64,000 nt of DNA from Croceimicrobium sp963974215. GTDB taxonomy: Bacteria > Bacteroidota > Bacteroidia > Flavobacteriales > Schleiferiaceae. How positions within the stretch are numbered: the first letter of the stretch is position 1; the number at the start of each line of letters is the position of its first letter. The notes beneath the pieces are model-generated. The model was given only the letters and a program-made list of their open reading frames with translations, did not search any database and was not told where the DNA came from. Below are positions 1 through 7,603 of this stretch, in pieces. A program made the translations under genes and the position numbers. The stretch is from assembly GCA_963974215.1 (NCBI GenBank), contig CAXBBL010000001.1, positions 186,001 through 250,000 of the forward strand. The letters run 5' to 3'.

Positions 1-447
1 AAGCGCCCCCACAATACCTACCTTCTTCTGGTTTCCCTTACTTAAGTCGCGGATATACTTTTTCTTACCGCGAATCTCACCCGCGAATAATTCTTCGTAA
101 CCCGCTAAAGCCGCTTCCAAATCGCCCGCGCTCATATTGTGCAAGCCGGCGATAAACTGAAAATACTCATCGGGCGTGAGGTAGTCGATTAAAAAACCTT
201 CGTCGATAAAACTACCGGTGTAGAGTTTCCAATCTTCACTTTTCGCCACGTCTAAACCCATACTTAAAACCTCGCCCTTATCGGCCTGAATTAAATCGAG
301 AAGCAAACGAAAGAGCGTAGTCTTGCCCGCGCCGTTATTTCCAACTAAGCCGAAGGACTTGCCCGCTTCGATTTCTAATTCGCCAATATTTAGAACTTTG
401 GTGCCGTTATAGGACTTCTCTAAGTTTTTAATGCTTAAAATGCTCAT
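1..447 (-). CDS. ABC transporter ATP-binding protein (partial)
   Basis: Nucleotide-binding subunit of an ABC transporter, cut by the left edge of the window so that the C-terminal part is missing. Reading leftward from ATG 447 gives MSILSIKNLEKSYNG, a Walker A motif GNNGAGKTT at residues 36-44, and a signature-like LSKGNQKKVG near residue 136 just before the cut. Walker B lies outside. The gene ends 11 bp upstream of the DUF5687 membrane protein and on the same strand, which suggests that the two form an ATPase/permease pair. The substrate cannot be inferred; DUF5687 partners are generally treated as exporter-like. Confidence 0.9.
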   Translation of the reverse strand, partial: MSILSIKNLEKSYNGTKVLNIGELEIEAGKSFGLVGNNGAGKTTLFRLLLDLIQADKGEVLSMGLDVAKSEDWKLYTGSFIDEGFLIDYLTPDEYFQFIAGLHNMSAGDLEAALAGYEELFAGEIRGKKKYIRDLSKGNQKKVGIVGAL

Positions 448-458
448 AATCAATTATT

Positions 459-1937
459 TTAATCGCGCTGACGGTAGCCCGTCGCATTAATATATTTTTT
501 CTCTTGGAAGTTTAAAACCGTTTGCTTGATGAAGTAATTTCTCGACAAGATGCCGATCAAACCCAATGCGGCTAAGAATATCAAGCCGTAATTCCCATCC
601 CACAATAAATCGAAAGCGTAGACCATTAGCATGGGTACTACCATTAAAGGGATAACAATTAAAAACTGGGCTGCACCCGTGCCTTGGTAGTTAAAAGCAC
701 TCCCGCGACTAAGGTCAATGGGCTTTTTATTATAGGTGCTGGCGAATATTAAAACCAAGGTATTTACACCCACATTGTATATAAAACAAGCTGTATTTAT
801 ATAGATGGCCTTCATGCCGAAATAGCCGTAAGGCAAGGTTAGAACATACATAATTACCGCACTAAAGGCCAATAAATAGTATTTCGATTTATAATACTCT
901 TCCATGTGGTAAGCGCGGGTAAGAATACCATCAAAATAAGCGCTTTCCCAACTTACTAAAAACTGTCCGTAATTGATTAAGAAGATGCCGGTCATGAAAA
1001 TCCCCACGAAGAGTAACCAGCTTATACTTTCCTTGTACATGGGGTTGGTGTAGAAAATTAAACCATAAGCCGAAAAGAAAAGCGTCATCCACAAAATGGT
1101 TTTGGTTCGCTTGTTTCGCGTAATCAACTTTAGCTCATTGGCCATCATTAAACCTAAAGGCCCGCGTTGCTCCAAGAAAGAAAAACGGGTGCTACTCGCC
1201 TCTTTGGCTGCGACCTTCCAACGATCGAGGTGGGTCATTTTTAGGAGAAAGCGGAAGTTCACCAAATAGATTAGAGCCATTAAGCCAAAACTTATTAATC
1301 CTAAAAGCGGATCTGCGCCCAGCGGTCCAAAAATACTTTTCGATAATTCGGTCAGGGAAAACCAATCCATAAAATCGCCCAAAAAGGCCAGCGCCACAAC
1401 TAATGCTACCGCGCCAAATATTTTAACATTTACCGCTAAAACGCGCTTCACGTAAATGGCTAAAAAGTGATTGGTAAAAACAAATCCCAAAAGAGCCAAA
1501 AACCATAGTACTGCATCGCTTGGCCCTTGCTCAACCGCCATTACGCGAATGGCCCAAGGCGTAATTAAAAAGAGGGGCAATAAATTAAAGAAGCTAAAAA
1601 TGGAGCTCCCTAATAAGTAGTTTATCACCTTCGATTTAGCGATGGGAAGCACCAAATAATGCTGCACGGTGAGCACGGTAAGGTCTTGTAAAAAGAAGCG
1701 CATTACTAAGTCCACCAATAAATAATAGAGTACAAATCCCATGAAAATGGGAGTAAGCACAGCCGGCTCGTCAAAAGCCTGATTTAGTATTTCCTTGGCG
1801 AAATAACCCAAGGCACCAAAACTCGCTAAGAAGTAAAGGGCCACAATGGTCATTAAAATCTTCACGCCCCAGCCCTGCCGAAAGAAGGAACTGCGCGTGG
1901 TTTTACGCCACTGATGCTTTAACAAAGTAATGTACAT
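459..1937 (-). CDS. DUF5687 family ABC-type membrane protein
   Basis: Polytopic inner-membrane protein of 492 residues with about a dozen hydrophobic segments and a charged N-terminus (MYITLLKHQWRKTTRSS). Overall pattern and length match the DUF5687 family of Bacteroidota, the presumed permease half of an ABC exporter. It is followed after 11 bp by the ATP-binding gene, which supports a two-gene operon. The substrate is unknown. The start is set by an ATG with no other good upstream choice; the gene is separated from paaH by about 60 bp. Confidence 0.85.
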   Translation of the reverse strand: MYITLLKHQWRKTTRSSFFRQGWGVKILMTIVALYFLASFGALGYFAKEILNQAFDEPAVLTPIFMGFVLYYLLVDLVMRFFLQDLTVLTVQHYLVLPIAKSKVINYLLGSSIFSFFNLLPLFLITPWAIRVMAVEQGPSDAVLWFLALLGFVFTNHFLAIYVKRVLAVNVKIFGAVALVVALAFLGDFMDWFSLTELSKSIFGPLGADPLLGLISFGLMALIYLVNFRFLLKMTHLDRWKVAAKEASSTRFSFLEQRGPLGLMMANELKLITRNKRTKTILWMTLFFSAYGLIFYTNPMYKESISWLLFVGIFMTGIFLINYGQFLVSWESAYFDGILTRAYHMEEYYKSKYYLLAFSAVIMYVLTLPYGYFGMKAIYINTACFIYNVGVNTLVLIFASTYNKKPIDLSRGSAFNYQGTGAAQFLIVIPLMVVPMLMVYAFDLLWDGNYGLIFLAALGLIGILSRNYFIKQTVLNFQEKKYINATGYRQRD

Positions 1938-1997
1938 AAGCTTGTTTATTTGGTATTAGTAGGCTTTAAGCTTCAATTATTACAAAGACTCAAAAAT

Positions 1998-3155
1998 TTA
2001 TTCCAAAAACTTGGCGCCCGTTTTTGCCTTTCTGCGCAGCAAAGCGGAAGCGCGGTAACGATCCTCGCGGTACTCGTCGTACAAATTATCTAAAATAGCT
2101 AAAACTTTCTTCGCTCCCCACTCATCGGCCCAAGCCAATAATCCTTTTGGGTAGTTCACCCCTTTGGTCATGGCCAGATCGATATCCTCCGCGCTGGCGA
2201 TGTTTAAAAACAAAGCATCTATGGCCTCATTCATTAACATGGCTACTATGCGCTCCACTATTTTTTGGCCTAAAGCCTCGTCTTTTTTCGCTTCCGGCAG
2301 ATGCGCTCCCTCGCGGTAATCGTAAAAACCTCGGCCGCTTTTTCTCCCCAGTAAACCTGCCTCTACTAAGCGTTTCTGACTAAAATTAGGACGGTAGCGT
2401 GGGTCGAAATAAAAGGCAGTAAAAACACTTTCGCTTACCGCATAATTTACATCATGACCAATAAAATCCATTAAGGTAAAAGGTCCCATTCTAAAACCCG
2501 CCAGCCCTTTCATGGCCCAGTCGATGGTGGCAATATCGGCCACGCCTTCTTCATAAATGCGCACTGCTTCGCCGTAAAAAGGACGGGCCACGCGGTTTAC
2601 AATAAAGCCAGGAGTGTCTTTCGCCAAAACGGTAACCTTGCCCCAAGAATAAATAATTTCCTTGGCTTTAACTAGGTTTTCGGGACTGGTGGTAATGGCG
2701 GGAATAATTTCCACCAAAGGCATTAGGGGAGCGGGGTTAAAGAAATGAATTCCCAAAACTCTTTCCGACTTTTCTACCGCCGAAGCAATGGAAGCAATGG
2801 ATAAAGACGAGGTGTTTGAAGCCAAAATGCAATCTTCCGAACAGATCTCTTCTAAGTTTTTAAAGAGGTTTTTTTTCACCTCTAAGTTTTCTACAATCGC
2901 CTCAATTACTAAGTCCGATTTTTCGAGGCGTTCTAAGCTGGTGTGATAATGAATGCGCGCCAAAATAAGACGGTCTTCTCCCGCTGCAATTTTTCCTTTC
3001 TCCACTAGGCGAGCGAGTATTTTCTCATGGCCCTTTTTGGCTTTATCTAAAGCAACACGATGATTATCAACAATATAAACCTGATGGCCATTTTGCGCTG
3101 CTACTTGTGCTATGCCAGAGCCCATTGCTCCTGCACCAATAATTCCTACTTGCAT
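1998..3155 (-). CDS. paaH: 3-hydroxyacyl-CoA dehydrogenase, PaaH type
   Basis: NAD-dependent 3-hydroxyacyl-CoA dehydrogenase, 385 residues, cytoplasmic. The N-terminus has the Rossmann motif GAGAMGSGIAQVAAQNGH (residues 6-23). The catalytic-histidine region reads GIHFFNPAPLMPLVEI near residue 135, followed by two C-terminal 3HCDH domains. In phenylacetate catabolism PaaH oxidises 3-hydroxyadipyl-CoA to 3-oxoadipyl-CoA. It lies 42 bp downstream of the paaG-like gene, which supports the PaaH assignment over a general fatty-acid enzyme (PaaH-versus-FadB remains the main uncertainty). It is shorter than the approximately 475-residue E. coli PaaH but ordinary for single-function enzymes. Confidence 0.88.
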   Translation of the reverse strand: MQVGIIGAGAMGSGIAQVAAQNGHQVYIVDNHRVALDKAKKGHEKILARLVEKGKIAAGEDRLILARIHYHTSLERLEKSDLVIEAIVENLEVKKNLFKNLEEICSEDCILASNTSSLSIASIASAVEKSERVLGIHFFNPAPLMPLVEIIPAITTSPENLVKAKEIIYSWGKVTVLAKDTPGFIVNRVARPFYGEAVRIYEEGVADIATIDWAMKGLAGFRMGPFTLMDFIGHDVNYAVSESVFTAFYFDPRYRPNFSQKRLVEAGLLGRKSGRGFYDYREGAHLPEAKKDEALGQKIVERIVAMLMNEAIDALFLNIASAEDIDLAMTKGVNYPKGLLAWADEWGAKKVLAILDNLYDEYREDRYRASALLRRKAKTGAKFLE

Positions 3156-3197
3156 ATTTTACTTTTTAGGCTTGCGCCTGATGGGTATTTTATAATC

Positions 3198-3977
3198 TTA
3201 CTCGCCTCTGAATTCCGGTCTGCGTTTCTCTAAAAAGGCAGCCGTCCCCTCACGGTAATCGTAACTTAAACCGCATTCAGTTTGGTATTTATCCTCTAAA
3301 GCCAATTGATCTTCTAAATTGTTGGCGAAGGACTCGTTTAGCAGTGCCTTAGTAGCCGCTAATGCTTTAGTCGGCATTTTTGCTAATTGAGCGGCAATTT
3401 TAAAGCTCTCTTCTACGAAAGTCTCCGCCGAGAAAACCTTATAAATCATGCCCATACTTTCCGCTTCGGTGGCGCTAACTTTATCGCCCAGCATCATTAA
3501 GGCCGAAGCTTTTTGCTGACCAATTAAGCGCGGTAAAGTATAGGTACCACCACTATCGGGAATTAAGCCAATTTTAGAAAAGGCCTGAATAAAGCTAGCA
3601 GCCTCGTGAGCCACCACAATATCGCAAGCCAAAGCAATATTAGCACCTGCCCCAGCCGCCACGCCGTTTACCGCCGCTACCACGGGCTTGCTTAAAGCGC
3701 GTATTTGTAAAATGATGGGGTTGTAATGCTCCGTCACTATTTTGGTGAGTTCGGGACCATTGGGGTCGGTGGCTTCGGCTAAATCTTGTCCCGCACAAAA
3801 AGCTTTCCCCAAACCGGTTAAATATATCGCCCGCACCGAAGAGTCTTCTTGCGCTTTACGCAGATGCTCTTGTAAATCTAAGGCCATCTCACGCACGAAA
3901 GAATTGTATTTATCGGGACGATTGAGGCTCAAGCGTAAAACACCGCCTTCTTGCTGAGAGAGTATATAATCTGACAT
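3198..3977 (-). CDS. paaG: 2-(1,2-epoxy-1,2-dihydrophenyl)acetyl-CoA isomerase PaaG
   Basis: Crotonase-fold isomerase, 259 residues, that converts ring-1,2-epoxyphenylacetyl-CoA to the oxepin form. The sequence follows E. coli PaaG along its length: LSLNRPDKYNSF at the N-terminus, GKAFCAGQDL near residue 58, the oxyanion-hole stretch AVNGVAAGAGANIALACD near residue 103, GLIPDSGGTYTLPRL near residue 137, and the C-terminal YREGTAAFLEKRRPEF. It forms a likely operon with paaH. Its promoter region contains the end of a dispersed repeat (from position 4000), and the other paa genes lie 17 kb away on the same strand. Confidence 0.92.
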   Translation of the reverse strand: MSDYILSQQEGGVLRLSLNRPDKYNSFVREMALDLQEHLRKAQEDSSVRAIYLTGLGKAFCAGQDLAEATDPNGPELTKIVTEHYNPIILQIRALSKPVVAAVNGVAAGAGANIALACDIVVAHEAASFIQAFSKIGLIPDSGGTYTLPRLIGQQKASALMMLGDKVSATEAESMGMIYKVFSAETFVEESFKIAAQLAKMPTKALAATKALLNESFANNLEDQLALEDKYQTECGLSYDYREGTAAFLEKRRPEFRGE

Positions 3978-3999
3978 AAATTTCTTTTGGGGCTAAGTT

Positions 4000-4090
4000 A
4001 ATGTGAATTCGACGGAAAATTAAGTCTCAGACCACTTAAAAATAGTGGGGCTGTAGAGGAACTAAGGAAACAATAGCGGCTATTAAGAGA
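4000..4090 (+). repeat. 263-bp palindromic repeat family: half copy in the paaG promoter region
   Basis: Begins AATGTGAATTCGACGG and continues through CTCAGACCACTTAAAAATAG and CAATAGCGGCTATT, which matches the left half of the 263-bp family. The right half and terminal repeat are absent. It lies between the starts of the divergent genes paaG and the T9SS gene at 4123. The sequence is homologous to 6396-6490, and the similarity continues past both repeats into the following ATG. Confidence 0.7.
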
Positions 4091-4122
4091 GGGCGAATTC
4101 CTTTTTTTACCATCTTTATACC

Positions 4123-5631
4123 ATGAGATTTATCTTACTATTATTTCTTTTTTCACTGCAATTAAGTGCCCAAAGGTTTAGCAGAACGGACCTTAGCTTT
4201 GGTGGAGCAAATAGACCAGCTTTACTCTTTTTAGATAATGACATGGTAATAGCTGATGAAGACCAGGACTCCTTAGGACTTTTACAGATTGGATTATTCG
4301 ATAGCACAGGTGTTAAAACCTTCTATAAATCCTATGATTATTATGAATCACCGGATTCCGTAAGAAGGGTTTCTCCCTGTTTTAAGTGTTTTAAAGCCAA
4401 CAGAGGATCCTATTTTTTAGCCCAGACAGATTTCATACGGAATGATTCCGCTTTTGTACGATTTACTAAGTTTAATCATAATCTGGATACTTTAGTTACC
4501 GCAAAACATCTAGAATATCAAGGTGGAACACCTGAAGTTTATGACTTCGTTTTTGATACTGATTCGACTTTTATTGTAACAGGATTACTTTTCAGGTTGA
4601 CCAACTATACTAAATATGATTTATGGGTTGCTAAATTTGATACGGCTTTTAACCCGATTTGGGAGCTTAGAATCCCCGATACAATTCCAAGCATGAATGG
4701 CGGTTATTATGGTGATGATTTAGTTATTGACCAGTACGGATCCTGTTTGGTGACTGGTAGAGCGAACCATTATGTTCCGACTCAATCTAATACCGATCAT
4801 TCCTTTGCCGCGCGTATCGACCTCCAAACTGGGGCCTTAAAATGGTTTTACTCCTTTAACCAGGATTTAGGTAGTCAAAACATTGCGGCTTTAGATAATG
4901 GGAATGGTACCTATAGTTTTGCTCGGATGGAAATTTTAGGATTTTGGCCTAATACGATAAACTATGCGTACCCCACGAGGATGAGGCTTGGTCGTATTGA
5001 TACTTCAGGACAAGTTGTTTACGACACCGCTACTGGACCTGAGTTGCCTTATTTTCGGTTTGAGGATTTGATAAGAACCAGTGATGGTAATTTCTATGTA
5101 GCTGGCGATATTCAAGTGCTTCCTGGGAATTTTCCAATCTCAGCATACAAATTCACCCCTCAAGGAGATAGCATTTGGATGCGCTCTTATTACCATTTGA
5201 ACGACTCTGCCGACCGAAACCATATTTGGGCTTTTCAGGAAGCGCCAGATTCCGGATTTTTACATCTTGGAAGGTTGATAGATGTAGATAATGATATCGA
5301 TTCTGTTCGCACGCTTCATTTTTACATGCTTAAAACCGATCAATATGGTTGCTTGCAAAAAGGTTGTCAAAATATAGGTTTGGAAGAAATAGGGCCTTTA
5401 GAGGCGGAATTGCGGGTTTACCCAAACCCTACTACTGGTGTTTTGCATTTAGAATCGGATCTCGAACAAGAGATCAAATATGTACTCTACAATTCCTTAG
5501 GTCAAGCCATTCGCGAAGGTAGTTTTAAGGCTAGTAAAACCTTAAACATTGGAGATTTAAATCAGGGTGTGTACATTCTACAAACTAGGAGCGGCGGCAG
5601 AAATTACCGTTCTCAGAAAATCTGGTTGTAG
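4123..5631 (+). CDS. Secreted T9SS-sorted protein of unknown function
   Basis: Protein of 502 residues with an N-terminal signal peptide (MRFILLLFLFSLQLSAQ). The body contains repeated 'D..G' blade-like motifs such as RIDTSGQVVYDT and RTSDGNFYVAGD, consistent with a beta-propeller-like fold. It ends in a type A T9SS sorting domain from about residue 428 (LRVYPNPTTGVLHLES through YRSQKIWL). It is expected to be secreted through the outer membrane and anchored or released after the domain is cleaved. It resembles the protein at 59086-60642 in length, blade motifs and the 'D.GCL....C' segment before the sorting domain, so the two look paralogous. The start ATG follows CATCTTTATACC, a candidate -7 region. 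Confidence 0.85.
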   Translation: MRFILLLFLFSLQLSAQRFSRTDLSFGGANRPALLFLDNDMVIADEDQDSLGLLQIGLFDSTGVKTFYKSYDYYESPDSVRRVSPCFKCFKANRGSYFLAQTDFIRNDSAFVRFTKFNHNLDTLVTAKHLEYQGGTPEVYDFVFDTDSTFIVTGLLFRLTNYTKYDLWVAKFDTAFNPIWELRIPDTIPSMNGGYYGDDLVIDQYGSCLVTGRANHYVPTQSNTDHSFAARIDLQTGALKWFYSFNQDLGSQNIAALDNGNGTYSFARMEILGFWPNTINYAYPTRMRLGRIDTSGQVVYDTATGPELPYFRFEDLIRTSDGNFYVAGDIQVLPGNFPISAYKFTPQGDSIWMRSYYHLNDSADRNHIWAFQEAPDSGFLHLGRLIDVDNDIDSVRTLHFYMLKTDQYGCLQKGCQNIGLEEIGPLEAELRVYPNPTTGVLHLESDLEQEIKYVLYNSLGQAIREGSFKASKTLNIGDLNQGVYILQTRSGGRNYRSQKIWL

Positions 5632-5708
5632 TATTAAATTGTTCCTAGCTAAAAGTCACCTATTTCGACAAGCCTTCGGGAAAAGCGAAAGAGTCTTAAA
5701 ACAAAGTT

Positions 5709-5720
5709 GTCCGATTGGAC
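5709..5720 (+). promoter_or_regulatory. Palindromic operator and promoter of the higBA-like pair
   Basis: The inverted repeat GTCC-GATT-GGAC is centred here. With flanks it reads AGTTGTCC-GATT-GGACTACT, eight arms with one mismatch. It overlaps the TTG of a -33 element (5707-5709), and a TATCTTTG -7 box lies at 5729-5736, only 4 nt before the toxin ATG. Autorepression by the HTH antitoxin would be typical for this class. The short distance suggests a very short or absent leader. Confidence 0.55.
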
Positions 5721-5740
5721 TACTTTTGTATCTTTGTTAA

Positions 5741-6082
5741 ATGAACAAAAAGCGAAAACTCTATTTCTATAAGAAGTATTTCGAAGAGTTCTATAGCCAG
5801 CAAAACGAAAAGGTTAAAAAGAAAATTCTTTGGACACTGAGAATAATGGAAGAGCTTGAACAGATTCCTGAGAACTATCTAAAGTTTATCCAAAACTCTT
5901 CCGGTCTTTATGAAATTAGAGTTCAAGTTGGTAATAACATTTTCAGAATTTTCTGCTTTTTCGACCTTGACAATTTGGTTGTAATCGGAAATGGTTTTCA
6001 AAAAAAAACCCAAAAGACACCTAAGCAGCAAATTAAAAAGGCTGAACAAATAAAAACGGACTACTATGACAGCAAAGAATAA
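5741..6082 (+). CDS. HigB-like RelE/ParE-superfamily toxin (Gp49/DUF891 type)
   Basis: Small basic protein of 113 residues with the features of the Gp49-like HigB group: a helical N-terminus (YKKYFEEFYSQQ), SGLYEIRVQVGNNIFRIFCFF in the middle, and GNGFQKKTQKTPKQQIKKAEQI near the C-terminus. Members are ribosome-dependent mRNA interferases. The next gene, an HTH protein, overlaps its last 17 bp, which gives the toxin-first order typical of higBA loci. A palindrome overlapping the promoter suggests autoregulation. The pair sits inside the repeat-bordered segment that splits the paa genes. Confidence 0.88.
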   Translation: MNKKRKLYFYKKYFEEFYSQQNEKVKKKILWTLRIMEELEQIPENYLKFIQNSSGLYEIRVQVGNNIFRIFCFFDLDNLVVIGNGFQKKTQKTPKQQIKKAEQIKTDYYDSKE

Positions 6083-6374
6083 AAACCTAAAAAGCCTTGA
6101 CCAATTCATTGATGAAAAAATTGGCGAAAAGGGAACAATTGAAAGAGATAGTTTTGAAAATGATTATGATTCTTTTAAGCTTGGTGTGCTAATTCAGCAT
6201 GCACGGGAACAAAAAGGATTGACTCAACAGCAACTTGCAGACCTTGCTGGCACAAACAAGTCGTATATATCCAAAGTAGAACGAAACCTTAAGGATATAC
6301 GGTTCTCTACACTACAAAGAATTATAAATGAAGGACTCGGCGGACATTTAAACATCTCTATTAAACTAGATTAA
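6066..6374 (+). CDS. HigA-like XRE-family antitoxin
   Basis: Protein of 102 residues with a Cro/C1-type helix-turn-helix at about residues 36-90: LGVLIQHAREQKGLTQQQLADLAGTNKSYISKVERNLKDIRFSTLQRII. It overlaps the toxin gene by 17 bp in another frame, indicating translational coupling. It probably neutralises the upstream HigB-like toxin by direct binding and represses the shared promoter through the palindrome at 5709-5720. The N-terminal 35 residues, rich in acidic and charged residues, could contain the toxin-binding segment (inference). Confidence 0.88.
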   Translation: MTAKNKNLKSLDQFIDEKIGEKGTIERDSFENDYDSFKLGVLIQHAREQKGLTQQQLADLAGTNKSYISKVERNLKDIRFSTLQRIINEGLGGHLNISIKLD

Positions 6375-6395
6375 GCAGATGGTCAAGGAGTTATA

Positions 6396-6545
6396 AACCT
6401 GAATTCGACGGAGAATTAAAGCTTAGATCACTTAAAAATAGTCGGCTACTTGAGGATCCGGGGAAAGAATAGCCCCTATCAAGAGAGGTCGACCCCATTT
6501 TTTGTCCATCTTTATACCATGCGGTTAATCTTTCTTTTATTACTT
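6396..6545 (+). repeat. Second copy of the 4000-4139 segment, with a truncated signal-peptide start
   Basis: Starts AACCTGAATTCGACGG and tracks the segment at 4000-4139, including CACTTAAAAATAGT, AAGAGAGG and CATCTTTATACCATG. The ATG at 6519 opens MRLIFLLLLF followed by a stop, which is the beginning of a signal peptide like that of the gene at 4123. It is therefore a half-copy of the repeat plus the first codons of a lost or duplicated secretory gene. It ends at the stop codon of the convergent Fic gene. Confidence 0.65.
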
Positions 6546-7526
6546 TTTTAGCTGGTAAATGGTTAATCTTTTATCTCCAGATTTAGAAAATAAATTCTTT
6601 TCAATTCCCATCTTTAGGTCTCGACTAGCTGAAGCGCTACTTAAATGCCTGAAGACCTGCATGTAGTCCTTTCTAGTAAATGAAACCTTGTTAAGGGAGT
6701 AAAAATGAAATAATCGATCTTCCTGCGACATATTCACAGAAACGGAATTTCTTATTAACTCCGCCAGAGTATCATTTACAACCGAAAGCATGTATTCAAT
6801 GAACAAGGTCGAATTTCCTGTTTTGTCACAAATAGATAACACTTTGTAATAGGCTTCCTGCGATTTTGATATTAATGTTTCAAAAGGCAAGTATTGAAAA
6901 ACAGGATATTGAGAAATTAAAATTATTGTTTGCCACAGTCGTCCCATTCTTCCGTTTCCGTCTGTGAAGGGATGAATAAATTCCATTTCATAATGAAAAA
7001 CGCAACTTTTTATTAAAATAATTTCCTCGTCATTTTCGAGGTAAGCGAATAAGTCTTTCATCAAATACTGAACATTCTTAGCAGGAGGAGCGAAGTGTTC
7101 AACTTTGGAACCTTTTAAAATGCCCACCCCTTCCTTGCGATAGGCTCCAGGATGATCGATTAAGCCTTCCATCAGTGTCTGGTGCGCCTCTAAAAAGGAA
7201 TGAACAGAATCAAATTTAAAGGCCCTAATATTCTCATAAACCTTTAGGGCATTTTGCACTTCCTTAATGTCTTTGGTTGGCCCTATAACTCTTTTGTTCT
7301 CCAGTATTGCAGTTATTTGCTGCTCAGTTAAAGTATTGCCTTCAATTTGCAAAGAAGAGTGTATCGTTTTAATTTGGTTTTGCTTCCGAAGACTGGGGGA
7401 TGACTTTATTAAGAATGAGGCATTTACCTCTCCAATTTTTTCGGAGATGCTTGTTATTAATCCTAAAATCTTGCTGTTAATTTCATAAGGAGGCCGCATA
7501 GCTATAGTATCATTTGATAGTATCAA
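6540..7526 (-). CDS. Fic family protein (class II, N-terminal inhibitory motif)
   Basis: Fic-domain enzyme of 328 residues, probably transferring AMP or another nucleotide monophosphate to target proteins. The catalytic motif HPFTDGNGRMGR is near residue 189 and has the essential His and the Asn and Arg of the anion hole. An inhibitory motif of the form S-x-x-x-E-G-N is at residues 58-64 (SLQIEGN), which marks a class II self-inhibited Fic protein. The C-terminal 80 residues resemble a winged-helix region. The gene is single, converges with the toxin-antitoxin pair, and carries the start of a duplicated secretory gene at its 3' border. Confidence 0.9.
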   Translation of the reverse strand: MILSNDTIAMRPPYEINSKILGLITSISEKIGEVNASFLIKSSPSLRKQNQIKTIHSSLQIEGNTLTEQQITAILENKRVIGPTKDIKEVQNALKVYENIRAFKFDSVHSFLEAHQTLMEGLIDHPGAYRKEGVGILKGSKVEHFAPPAKNVQYLMKDLFAYLENDEEIILIKSCVFHYEMEFIHPFTDGNGRMGRLWQTIILISQYPVFQYLPFETLISKSQEAYYKVLSICDKTGNSTLFIEYMLSVVNDTLAELIRNSVSVNMSQEDRLFHFYSLNKVSFTRKDYMQVFRHLSSASASRDLKMGIEKNLFSKSGDKRLTIYQLKK

Positions 7527-7603
7527 ATCTAGGGCTTTCAGTGGAATTAAGGACTTTTGGTCTCAATACTCAGATCTAATAGCGTAGCGGTATCCTATCT
7601 CCA

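Noticed and set aside
4000..4090. CRISPR array from recurring palindromic pieces
   Set aside because: Copies are far apart, unequal in length, have no regular spacers, and no cas genes are present.
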